This document shows, piece after piece, positions 50,104 to 58,910 of a DNA stretch of 64,000 nt. Position 1 is the stretch's first letter; each line of letters begins with the position of its first letter. Location of the stretch: NCBI GenBank assembly GCA_910576545.1, contig CAJTKM010000001.1:204880-268879 (forward strand), read 5' to 3'. The notes under the pieces were generated by a model, which worked only from the letters and a program-made list of their open reading frames with translations, ran no database searches and was not told where the DNA came from. The position numbers were made by a program, and so were the translations under genes. This DNA comes from Lachnospiraceae bacterium. GTDB lineage: Bacteria; Bacillota; Clostridia; Lachnospirales; Anaerotignaceae.

Positions 50104-52242
50104 TTATATTCCTTTCATGGAAAGCGAAATCCGCTTTTTCTCCAAATCCACGGAAAGCACTTTTACTTTTACCACGTCCCCCAGCTTGACCGCCTCCAGC
50201 GGGTGCTTGATAAACCTGTCGCAAATCTGCGAGATATGCACCAGCCCGTCCTGATGTACACCAATGTCCACGAACACGCCGAAATCAATGACATTGCGCA
50301 CCGTTCCGGCCAGTACCATGCCCTCCTGCAAATCCTCCATAGAAAGCACGTCGCTGCGCAGTACCGGAGCGGGAGCCTCGTCGCGCGGGTCGCGCCCGGG
50401 CTTTTCCAGTTCCTTTATCATATCCTCCAAAGTCGGCACGCCAACGCCGATCTGTTCTGCCGTTTTTTCTGGTGCGGCAACCTTTTTCCTCAGCCCGCTA
50501 ATGCGCCTGCATACTACGTCCTCCAGAGAAAAGCCGCAGACCTTCAGCAGCTGTTCCGCCGCTTTGTAGCTTTCAGGGTGGATTCCGGTGTTGTCCAACG
50601 GCATCGTGCTTTCCGGCAGCCGTAGGAAGCCCGCACACTGCTCATATGCCTTAGGCCCCAGCTTCGGCACTTTCAGCAGTTCCTTCCTTGTAGAAAACTT
50701 TCCGTTTTCCTCCCGGTATTTCAGGATATTTTTGGCAACTGTGCTGTTGACTCCTGCCACATAGGAAAGCAGGGCGGGGCTTGCCGTATTCAGGTCAACG
50801 CCAACGCTGTTTACGCAGTCCTCCACTACGCCGCCCAGAGCTTCGCCCAGCCGCTTCTGGTTCATATCATGCTGGTACTGCCCCACGCCGATGGACTTCG
50901 GATCTATTTTTACCAGCTCCGCCAAAGGGTCTTGTATCCGTCTGCCAATGGAAACTGCGCTCCGCAGGGAAACGTCATATTCCGGAAATTCCTCTGCCCC
51001 CAGCTTGGACGCGGAATAGACGGACGCACCCGCCTCATTCGCAATAATATACTGGACTTTCCGCTTTGTTTTTTTCAGCATCTCTGCTACAAAAAGTTCT
51101 GATTCGCGTGACGCTGTGCCGTTGCCGATGGAAATGAGGTCCACGCCATGCTTTTCAATCAGGGCCAGCAGCTTTCTCTCAGCTTCGGCAGTTTTGTTCT
51201 GCGGCGGGGTGGGGTAAACAACTGTTGTTTCCAGTGGTTTGCCTGTTGCATCGATAACGGCGATTTTGCAGCCTGTGCGGTATGCAGGGTCAAGCGCAAG
51301 CACAATTTTTCCGCTGATGGGCGGCTGCAAAAGAAGCTGTTTGAGGTTTTCGCGAAAAACGCCAATAGCAGATTCCTCTGCCTGTTCCGTCAGGTCGTTC
51401 CGGATTTCGCGTTCCAAAGAGGGCGCAATGAGCCGTTTGTAGCTGTCCGCAATGACCTCCCGCAGGATTTCCGCAGTCTGGCTGTTTTTGTGGATGATGT
51501 TCCGTTCCATTCTCTGCAAAACTGCCGTTTCATCGCCATCCAGCTTTATGGAGAGGTACCCTTCCTTTTCGCCGCGGTTCATGGCAAGAATACGGTGACC
51601 TGCCGCCTTTTTCAGCGGCTCGGAGTAGTCGTAATACATTTCGTAGACGGAAGGCTCGTCCTTTGCTTTCTGGGAAATCAGAGAACCGTTTTTCAGCAGT
51701 TCTCCGCGCAGAAGTTTTCGCAGTTCCGCATCATCGGAAATACGTTCCGCAAGAATATCCTTTGCACCCTGCAAAGCGTCCTCTATGGTTTCTACGCCCT
51801 TTTCCGCGTCAAGGAAAGCGGCGGCATATTCTTCCAGCGGTACGGGAAGACGCTGGCCCCAAAGCATTTCGGCAAGCGGCTCCAACCCTTTTTCTTTGGC
51901 AATGGAAGCCCTTGTGCGGCGTTTCGGGCGGAAAGGGCGGTAAATATCGTCAATTTCCGTCTGCGTTTCCGCCTGTTCCAGTTTTGCTGCAAGCTCGTCC
52001 GTCAGGCTGCCCTGTTCGGCAATGGCGTTTTTCACCTGTTCCCGTTTTTCCTCCAAATTGCGCAGTGAGGCAAGCCGCTCCGACAGCCGCCGGATAATCT
52101 GGTCGTCCAAAGAGCCGGTCATTTCCTTTCGGTAACGGGCAATAAATGGGACGGTGTTTCCCTCGTCCAGCAGCTTCACAGTATTTTCCACCTGAGAAGG
52201 GCGGATTTCCAGTTCTTCCTGCAATTTTTTCAAAATATCCAT
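50104..52242 (-). CDS. tex: Tex family S1 RNA-binding protein
   Basis: 712 residues, start 52242 with AAGGAGAACG upstream. N-terminal Tex helical domain (NTVPFIARYRKEMTGSLDD), a YqgF/RNase-H-like domain (LALDPAYRTGCKIAVID, SIGNGTASRESE), helix-hairpin-helix segments (NTASPALLSYVAGVNSTVAKNI-type) and a C-terminal S1 domain (GTVRNVIDFGVFVDIGVHQDGL). Tex binds transcription complexes and nucleic acids and influences transcription and toxin expression in several species. Confidence 0.96.
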   Translation of the reverse strand: MDILKKLQEELEIRPSQVENTVKLLDEGNTVPFIARYRKEMTGSLDDQIIRRLSERLASLRNLEEKREQVKNAIAEQGSLTDELAAKLEQAETQTEIDDIYRPFRPKRRTRASIAKEKGLEPLAEMLWGQRLPVPLEEYAAAFLDAEKGVETIEDALQGAKDILAERISDDAELRKLLRGELLKNGSLISQKAKDEPSVYEMYYDYSEPLKKAAGHRILAMNRGEKEGYLSIKLDGDETAVLQRMERNIIHKNSQTAEILREVIADSYKRLIAPSLEREIRNDLTEQAEESAIGVFRENLKQLLLQPPISGKIVLALDPAYRTGCKIAVIDATGKPLETTVVYPTPPQNKTAEAERKLLALIEKHGVDLISIGNGTASRESELFVAEMLKKTKRKVQYIIANEAGASVYSASKLGAEEFPEYDVSLRSAVSIGRRIQDPLAELVKIDPKSIGVGQYQHDMNQKRLGEALGGVVEDCVNSVGVDLNTASPALLSYVAGVNSTVAKNILKYREENGKFSTRKELLKVPKLGPKAYEQCAGFLRLPESTMPLDNTGIHPESYKAAEQLLKVCGFSLEDVVCRRISGLRKKVAAPEKTAEQIGVGVPTLEDMIKELEKPGRDPRDEAPAPVLRSDVLSMEDLQEGMVLAGTVRNVIDFGVFVDIGVHQDGLVHISQICDRFIKHPLEAVKLGDVVKVKVLSVDLEKKRISLSMKGI

Positions 52243-52419
52243 ATAGACGTTCTCCTTATCCCTTGTCCGGCTTTCCTGCCGGTTTTGTTCTCCATTATAG
52301 CATAAACCCGGAGGAAATGCCGAAAAAATTTGTTTTCCTGTTTCTGCGGACAGGGACGATATGATTTGTTGCCTTATATGACTTATTGCAAATTATTTTA
52401 TTTTATTTGCGATATATAC

Positions 52420-52448
52420 TTGACATTTAGGAAATTATATCGTATTAT
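52420..52448 (+). promoter_or_regulatory. sigma-A promoter
   Basis: TTGACA (52420-52425), 17-base spacer, TATTAT (52443-52448), 81 bases before the next start codon. Confidence 0.75.
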
Positions 52449-52529
52449 CAGAATTGTAAAGAGCAGTATAAAAAGAGCGTTGAAGGAAATGATTTTGATT
52501 TTCACCTGTTTTGTATTTTCGGAGGGGGG

Positions 52530-53051
52530 ATGGCAGGCTTGAAAGAAAATATGCAAAGCAATAGGAGAAAATGGATTGGCCTGATTGCAGCTGTTTTTTT
52601 ATACTATCTGATACATGAAGGGTGCCATTTCGCTGTTGCCATGGGCTATGGCGCATTTGAGAAGGTCAGGATTATGGTGCAGGGCGTTCAGGTGGTGGTG
52701 AAAAAGGAACTTCTGACAGACCTGCAGATGGCGATATTCTGTGCTGTCGGGAGCGCAGGTACGTTATTCACCGCATATATGCTGGTTTTCTTCTCCGTAA
52801 GGATTACGAAAAGTAAAAATAAGGTGATGAAAGCCGTCTGTTATTATACAACGCTGGTCCTGCTCCTGCTTGACCCGTTATATTTAACAATCATATATCA
52901 ATTTGTTGGCGGCGGGGACATGAATGGTATTCTGCTGTTGAACATTCCTGAAAAGGCAGTCCAGCTTTTTTTCGGAATGGTTACGGCAGCCAATGGCTTC
53001 CTGATTGCCAGAAAAATTTATCCGTTATATCAGCAAAGTTTTCGGGAATAA
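52530..53051 (+). CDS. membrane protein with HExxH motif, M50-peptidase-like
   Basis: 173 residues behind CGGAGGGGGG. Four hydrophobic segments; the first contains HEGCHFAVAMGYGAFEKVR, a match to the HExxH zinc site at the start of a membrane helix as in site-2 proteases. The usual second motif (NxxPxxxLDG) is not clear, so proteolytic activity is uncertain. It lies 5' of an XRE regulator and two more small membrane proteins on the same strand. Confidence 0.65.
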   Translation: MAGLKENMQSNRRKWIGLIAAVFLYYLIHEGCHFAVAMGYGAFEKVRIMVQGVQVVVKKELLTDLQMAIFCAVGSAGTLFTAYMLVFFSVRITKSKNKVMKAVCYYTTLVLLLLDPLYLTIIYQFVGGGDMNGILLLNIPEKAVQLFFGMVTAANGFLIARKIYPLYQQSFRE

Positions 53052-53127
53052 GGGCCAGCAGCAAGAAAACGGGCTGCTTGTTCCAGAAAATCAGGACGTT
53101 TGGCGGTATTGGAAAGGATGTGGTATT

Positions 53128-53328
53128 TTGAAAAACCTGAAAATGAAATCAGCGCGCGCCGCGAAAGATTTTTCGCAGGAACAACTTGCAAAGGCAACAG
53201 GCGTGACAAGGCAGACCATCGGCATGATTGAAGCTGGGAAGTATAATCCGACGCTGAGTCTTTGCGTTGCTATCTGCAAAGCGTTGGGTAAAACGCTGGA
53301 TGAGCTGTTTTGGGAGGAAGGGACATGA
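53128..53328 (+). CDS. XRE-family helix-turn-helix regulator
   Basis: 66 residues from TTG 53128 with AAAGGATG upstream. The whole protein is a Cro/CI-type helix-turn-helix: FSQEQLAKATGVTRQTIGMIEAGKYNPTLSLCVAICKALGKTLDELF. Such short regulators of the YozG type are usually followed by membrane proteins, as here. ATGA overlap with the next gene. Confidence 0.88.
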   Translation: MKNLKMKSARAAKDFSQEQLAKATGVTRQTIGMIEAGKYNPTLSLCVAICKALGKTLDELFWEEGT

Positions 53329-53552
53329 GCGCGCCGCCGGAAAAAATTTTTCTGCTGAGAAACGGTTTCCGGTGCCTGCTGTTTGCGGATGCGCTGTGTG
53401 TGCCGCTGCGGGTGTTTCTGTTTGGTTTCCGTCCGCTGGAACTGCTTGTAGGGCTGTTCCCGCTGACCTGTCTTTTTCTGTATCTCCCGTTTCAATGCAG
53501 GACGTTACGGTTGGATATCTATAATTTTTTTGAGTATTTTGAGGAGGAATGA
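53325..53552 (+). CDS. small membrane protein next to XRE regulator
   Basis: 75 residues, start 53325 overlapping the XRE stop. Two hydrophobic segments (about residues 17-35 and 40-58), acidic end FFEYFEEE. No known family. Confidence 0.65.
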   Translation: MSAPPEKIFLLRNGFRCLLFADALCVPLRVFLFGFRPLELLVGLFPLTCLFLYLPFQCRTLRLDIYNFFEYFEEE

Positions 53553-53555
53553 AAA

Positions 53556-54023
53556 ATGATGATGCAGCAGATGAAAGATGAACGCGTTGAACAGGCGAAA
53601 CATAAAATTTACGCGGAACTGATGCTGATTTCTTATGGCATTATTGTAGTGTCCTATTGTATAAAAGCGATTTATTTTGAGATGAGCATGCGCCAGTGTG
53701 CCACGGAGTTTATTATTCTGATTTTGGCGCCGCTGTATCAGGCAGTGCGCAGCCGGCAGATGGGGGTCGTATTCGGCGATGTAAAAACTGCATGGTGGAG
53801 GCAGATGCTCCCTGTGCTGGGTATTGTTGTCTTTCTGTTTGGTCTGGTGACTGCCAGAAACTATATGAATGGTAAGGCGGCATGGGTTTCTGCAAACATT
53901 TCCACAGGGATGATATTCATGGCTTCGTTTTTTGTTATTTTCGCAGTAGTGCGGTTCCTCGTGGTCTATATGGAACGGCGGCGCGCAGAAAAGCTGGAAC
54001 GCGAATATGACGAAGAAGATTAA
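53556..54023 (+). CDS. four-helix membrane protein of the XRE operon
   Basis: 155 residues behind GAGGAGG. Four hydrophobic segments and a charged C-terminus RRRAEKLEREYDEED. Similar proteins (DUF6773-like) follow small XRE regulators in many Clostridia. Function unknown. Confidence 0.7.
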   Translation: MMMQQMKDERVEQAKHKIYAELMLISYGIIVVSYCIKAIYFEMSMRQCATEFIILILAPLYQAVRSRQMGVVFGDVKTAWWRQMLPVLGIVVFLFGLVTARNYMNGKAAWVSANISTGMIFMASFFVIFAVVRFLVVYMERRRAEKLEREYDEED

Positions 54024-54068
54024 AGAATTCCTTTTTACGGGTGTTGCCATAAAAATGTCGTTGTTTGA

Positions 54069-54119
54069 AACGCCCTCCCGCAGTCCAAATGTTTTTGGAT
54101 TGCAGGAGGGCGTTTCGTT
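54069..54119 (+). terminator. terminator of the XRE operon
   Basis: GAAACGCCCTCCCGCA and TGCAGGAGGGCGTTTC with an inner TCCAA/TTGGA pair, then GTTTTTC. Confidence 0.8.
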
Positions 54120-54181
54120 TTTCATATCCCCCGGCAAAAAAGCATATACATAACCAAGATAATTTTAGAGGAGTGCTTGGT

Positions 54182-54331
54182 TTGAAAACGTATATCGAAG
54201 AGAGGGCGGTCGAAGTTGCGAAATTTATGATCCATACCAATGCTACCGTGAGAGAAACTGCGAAAAAGTTTGGAATAAGCAAATCAACCGTACATACAGA
54301 TGTGATAAAACAGAATGGTTCGTTTGGGTAA
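54182..54331 (+). pseudogene. spoIIID: sporulation regulator SpoIIID, cut off after its helix-turn-helix
   Basis: Start TTG 54182 behind AGAGGAGTGCTTGG. The first 41 residues match SpoIIID: YIEERAVEVAKFMIHTNATV, then RETAKKFGISKSTVHTDV. In intact proteins this is followed by TERLP-INP and 40 more residues, including the basic C-terminal DNA-binding part. Here the frame runs into eight foreign residues (IKQNGSFG) and stops. The break is at about 54306, where mobile-element sequence begins. SpoIIID is a key mother-cell regulator, so the strain is either sporulation-defective or removes the insertion. The other part of the gene is not in the window. Confidence 0.8.
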
Positions 54332-54363
54332 TAGATTAAGAAAACCAAGGAGGAACGAACCAT
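54315..54363. repeat. inverted repeat at the left end of the element
   Basis: ATGGTTCGTT (54315-54324) and AACGAACCAT (54354-54363) are perfect complements around 29 bases. The second arm overlaps the start codon of tnpV, so the hairpin could hide it, or the arms may be a recombinase site. Confidence 0.6.
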
Positions 54364-54751
54364 GAAGGACTTGAAAGCGCGAACAACAGCAAATGGCATG
54401 GAGTATATCCTGGTCGGCGACTACTACATTCCCGATTTGCAGCTACCGGAGGAAAGATGCCCCATCGGAATTTGGGGACGGATGCACAAAGACTATTTGG
54501 AGTAGCATCATCCTGCTCTGTATAATGACCTGATTTTGACCGGCAAGCTCTGGACATATCTGGCTGATCTGAACTGGCAGGCACAAACCCGGTTTGATTG
54601 CATCATTGCCCAGATGAAAGAAGCTGAAGAAATCACAGAGGAATTGAAATCCCAGGATCAGATGGTATGGATCAGAGCCATAAATAGTATCCACAGCCGC
54701 GCAGAGGAAATCATCCTCCAGGAACTGATCTACGAGGAGGATGCTGTATGA
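54362..54751 (+). pseudogene. tnpV: TnpV transposon-encoded protein with in-frame stop
   Basis: Start ATG 54362 behind AAGGAGG. The protein follows TnpV: YILVGDYYIPDLQLPEE, PIGIWGRMHKDYLE, then TAG at 54503-54505, then GKLWTYLADLNWQAQTRFD and IIAQMKEAEEITEELK. Without the stop it is about 129 codons, the usual length. The role of TnpV in transposition is not known. It overlaps the next gene at ATGA. Confidence 0.8.
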
Positions 54752-55011
54752 GGATTTTAGAAAGATTCTGGTACGGAAATATTGAGCCGACAGAATACGA
54801 TACAATCTCCTGCAAGGAATACAAAGAAGTAATCCGTTTGATTACCAGGAACGAGGAAAAACTTCTCGCTACCATAACAGATGAGCAGAAGGAGCTATTT
54901 TCCCGGTACACAGATGCTGTTCAGGAATATCGGACTATGGCAGAGTGCCTGCTGTTCCAGAGCAGCTTTAAGTTGGGCGCCAGGATGATGGCTGAAGTAA
55001 TGGAAGAATAA
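54748..55011 (+). CDS. DUF6809 family protein
   Basis: 87 residues: RILERFWYGNIEPTEYDTIS at the start, ELFSRYTDAVQEYRTMAE and SSFKLGARMMAEVME at the end, the pattern of DUF6809 proteins found next to tnpV on clostridial transposons. Function unknown. Confidence 0.8.
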   Translation: MRILERFWYGNIEPTEYDTISCKEYKEVIRLITRNEEKLLATITDEQKELFSRYTDAVQEYRTMAECLLFQSSFKLGARMMAEVMEE

Positions 55012-55026
55012 TTGAACATAAACGGT

Positions 55027-55063
55027 AGCGCCCATCGATCGTCAGAAATGATCGATGGGCGCT
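55027..55063. terminator. bidirectional hairpin between convergent genes
   Basis: AGCGCCCATCGATC (55027-55040) and GATCGATGGGCGCT (55050-55063) are perfect complements. T-rich sequence follows on the plus strand. Confidence 0.65.
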
Positions 55064-55075
55064 ATTTCGTGTTGA

Positions 55076-56822
55076 TTATTTTAAATCTGTTTCAAGATAT
55101 TGGCTATAGGTATAGATATTATCAGTACCAACCAGTTTAGTAAGAAAAGCTCTGAACACTACATCTATTGGAACCGACACAAAGAAAAACAATCTTTTTT
55201 TGGGTCTTGAGCAACAAACATAAAATAGGTTTCTGTTTCTTTCATAAGAAGCTTGCTTTCCTTCGGGAACATTAGAGTGTCCTGTTATCATCGGTGCATA
55301 GGTTTCAAACTGATATAGATTCCAACCTTTGCTGATAACAAAGACAACATTGTCATATTCTTCGCCTTTAACGCCATGCTCAGTAGAAAACATAGCATCA
55401 GGAAACAAAAAATCAATCGCTGCGGTAAATTGCAGGTAGTCCAATTCTAAAAATGATTGAATGGAAGTGTTTGAAACATACACTGTTTCCGGCGCTTTCT
55501 GATATAGATGATACCACCCATCCAATTTTGGAGGAAATAGGAATCAATTTGGTTCGCTTGATTAACTCAAATACATCAATTGCTCTTTTGGTACGAGCAA
55601 TTTCCAACTGCTGCTGTAGCTCCTTCCATTTGACTTTTTCGGATTTTTTCTTAATGGGAAAGCGTTTAATTCCAAGTGTATCAAAAAGCAACTGCATATT
55701 TGAATCTTTAAGTGCTTGATAGATTGGTTCAACGGTATCCACAAAGAACAACAGGAACGGATCTTCTTTATCTCTCAGCCCGTCATCTAAAATCTCTAAA
55801 AGTTGTTCGTACCCTTGCTGCGTAGCAAGGACTTTATGCGTTATCATTAGAACCTTTAGATCATCCTCTTTAGATGATTCACGCTTGATCTTCTCTGTGA
55901 CATTGTTTAGACGATTCTTTAATTCTTCCGCAGGTAATTCGCCTTTTAGATTGCGTTCTGTCCGGCGAGGTGCAGTGTAATCGTCGCAGGTAATTACAAT
56001 CACTTCTCCGACAAAGCCATCTATTGCAGATGTTTGAGGCAAGTCAGGCCGCAAATCATTTAGGAGTTGAACAATCCGTGGTGCAGATCTGAATTTTGAG
56101 CCTTTCTTTATAATCTCAAGGTTCTCATTTTCAATTAGGCCACAAGCCTTGTTGGATTGATAAATGGTTTGCCAGGCATCACCAAAGAAACCGAACTGAG
56201 GGCCTTTTTTCTCTGCGATAAAGAAGTTAATGAAGCGATCAATGACCGGTTTATAGGAATCTTGATACTCATCAATTAAAATCAAAGGATACTTGTCTGC
56301 GAATACACGCCGGAATTTTGCATTATCTAAAAGCCGGCAAAAGAGCTTTAGAACGTCATCGTGGTATAAATATTGAATTCCATTTTCCTTGTACCGATGC
56401 CCCAAGGTATATGTAACTTCTGTAACCTTGAAAAAATCTCCTTCATCTGGCAAGAAGTCAGAATCGCTTGTGATAATATCAATGAGAAAGCTTTGATACT
56501 GTTTGATAGCGTTCCATGCAAAGGAGTGGATGGTCGATGGAAGAATAAATGAATCTTTTGATAGTCGTTCAGCAATCACATCCACCGCAGCATTAGTATA
56601 TGTGATGCAAACTACAGTTTGTTTCTTTCGGCGATACTCCGTCCACTTATTTGCCTGAATCCATTCAATGGCTTTGTCCAGCGAATATGTCTTACCTGAG
56701 CCTGCACCAGCTTCCACACGAAAGCTGATCCCATTCTGAAGTGCTGAGATGATTTGTTCATCTACTTTATCGGCTTCAGCTTTTGCGAGGTCGTAGTTTG
56801 TCCTTTTGTGTTCTTCACTCAC
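55076..56822 (-). pseudogene. UvrD-type SF1 helicase, GajB-like, frameshifted
   Basis: GTG start at 56822 behind GGAGGAG, 14 bases after the nuclease gene. Motifs: Walker A AGAGSGKTYS, VCITYTNAAVDVIAERL, TIHSFAW, Walker B LILIDEYQDS, FGFFGDAWQTIYQ. At about 55510 the frame breaks: SSKIGWVVS should read PPKLDGWYHLYQKAPE, and removal of one T from an ATTTCC would mend it. The rest, in the other frame, has STEHGVKGEEYDNVVF and VCCSRPKKRLFFF, helicase motifs V and VI. Total about 580 codons. Tandem pairing with an OLD-type nuclease is the Gabija (class 2 OLD) plan. Confidence 0.8.
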
Positions 56823-56836
56823 GAACTTACTCCTCC

Positions 56837-58812
56837 TTACTCAAGCACCCGTTGGTCATTGAGCCACACCAGCCCATCTTTGATATAGGCTGGAATAGCA
56901 TAATCCTCACATTCACAAATGAGATTAAGAGCAAAATCTGTTTTACTCTTCCCTGAAAACTCAAGATCGTCTTCAGTAGGAGTATCCCCCAATTCATAGT
57001 GTGCACGGTTGACATTCCGAATTGCTTCTTCCAAAGAATGTCCGCACAACCCGTTCTCTGTTGTTTGGAATTCAATGTGACATTTGCATCGAGTTTTATC
57101 AGCAGGAGACATCGATGTAATATCAGTTAGAGCGATTTGAGTATTATCATCCGCTGAAAGCCCTTTGTTCTTCCGGACCCACCATTTTAGAGTTTCATTA
57201 GATGTTGTTTCACCGCATGAAACCGGAACAGACTTATAATATATTCTCCCGTTCGCACCTTTTTGACCAGACACAGAGTCCAAATCAGTAAGAATAAGGC
57301 ATGGGATACCCAAAAACTCAGCGAACGGAATAAATTTATAGGCATACGCACCGCCGATTTCAACCAAGGCATAATACTGAGCAGGTAGTTTATATTCCCG
57401 AGAATCAAAGTCCCCCGCTTTAGCGCATTTATCGATCATGTCGGGCAACAACAAACGTTCTGATGCCTCTTCAACAAAGATTGCTTTATCTGCAAAAAAT
57501 AAATCACACTTGGTTAGAGTAAGTACTTTCGGATAAAATCAGTGTTAGAAAGATTCTCCTGAGCAAACGTATTTAGGTTCTTATAAATAACACCAGCCTT
57601 TGTTTTTTGCGCATATCGAATTTTAGAGAAAACCATTGTGTTTGCAATGTGAGCAGAATGCGAAGTTATCAAAGTTTGAATCCCTACAGAAGTAATTTTC
57701 GCAAGAAACGCTTCTAAGTACTCTGCAAAGGCGTGTTGCATCTGCGGATGCATATGAGACTCTGGTTCTTAGATAAAAAGCAACGGTATACAGACATCCC
57801 CACATTTTTCTACCTTTTTGGCGAATGCTGCAAGAAGAAATTCCATTTTGATCAGGTTTTTATATCCCAAGCCATTATAGGTACTGGGGAGTCGCTCTTT
57901 ACTTGTTCCAGCAGTATAAGAAAGTTGTGTTTGATTCTTTATCTGATCATCAATGCTTAGTTGGGTTGTAACCCCTAACTGTAGTTCTTCTCCATTGGGA
58001 TAACCGAACCCAACTGCGTTGCTAACCAGAGCGCTTAGGATGCTATCGCTTTGTTGTTGGACGTTTTCAACAATAGCTCGAAGTTCCTTAACTTTTTCAG
58101 AAACACTTGGATCTAATTCGTCTTCACTCATGTCAAAGAAATCAGAGATAAGCGAAGACAAAGAATTGTCTTGGGTTCCGTCTTCACCAAGGCGGCGCTC
58201 TGCTTGAATAATGTGAAACGGAAATAATTCGGCCAGCTCTTTCTGCTTTTTACTCTGCTTTTCTTCTGGATTTTTTGGATTTATCGCACAAATCGTCATT
58301 TCAAAAAGCTTGTGGAAATTGCTTATAATAGCATTATGGACATCATCAGCAGAAGAAAAGCTCCCATTTTCATAATAGTTTGGCTCTAAAATTTTCCATA
58401 TACCTTTCTCGTCTGCTTTCAATTTGTATTCGGCACGAATCAACGCTGTAGTGGTATCCACATCTACATCAATGATAAACGGAGACAATGCGCCTAAGTT
58501 ATCCTCCGGGTCATCCAGGGAATAGTCCACAAGGAATTCTATAGATATTGGTTCCAGCCGTTCACATAGATCTTCAAAAGCAATTTCCTTTGCCATGAAC
58601 GAAGCAATATTAGCATATAGATTTTCTCTTTTTGACAACGGGTAATCATTGAAAGAAAACGGAGTTCCATCCAATACTTTACCGATGCACTTAAAGCACG
58701 AGGTTTTGGCAGTATTATTGCGTCCCACAATTAAGGTTGTTTTCGAATCAACTTCCAGTTCAGCATCAATAAGCAATCTGTAGTTTTTTATTTTTATCTT
58801 TGATAATCGCAT
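56837..58812 (-). pseudogene. OLD-family ATP-dependent nuclease, GajA-like, two disabling lesions
   Basis: Start 58812. The N-terminal ABC-like ATPase part has KIKNYRLLIDAELEVDS and the nucleotide loop VGRNNTAKTS. Walker B reads PLLFI then TAA (at about 57770) then EPESHMHPQMQ; the expected residue at the stop is Glu (GAA), so a single base change ends the frame. The next stretch runs to DFIRKYLL, where one base is missing near 57525. After that the TOPRIM part continues: FADKAIFVEEASERLLLPDM with the catalytic Glu and CLILTDLDSVSG with DxD. Total about 660 codons. A frame of intact ancestry, but not functional now. Confidence 0.8.
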
Positions 58813-58848
58813 GCCAAGGTAGTGTAAAATAGTTTGTGTCTTTGGAAA

Positions 58849-58907
58849 AAAATACCTCCTTTTTGGTAAGAATTAAGATATGACAATTCTTATCGAAAAG
58901 GAGTATT
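58849..58907 (+). promoter_or_regulatory. hairpin that hides the transposase ribosome-binding site
   Basis: AATACCTCCTTTTTGGTAAG paired with CTTATCGAAAAGGAGTATT through an AATT/AATT core. The 3' arm contains AAAAGGAG of the transposase. Transcripts reading in from outside would fold this way and block translation, a known IS self-control strategy. Confidence 0.6.
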
Positions 58908-58910
58908 TTT

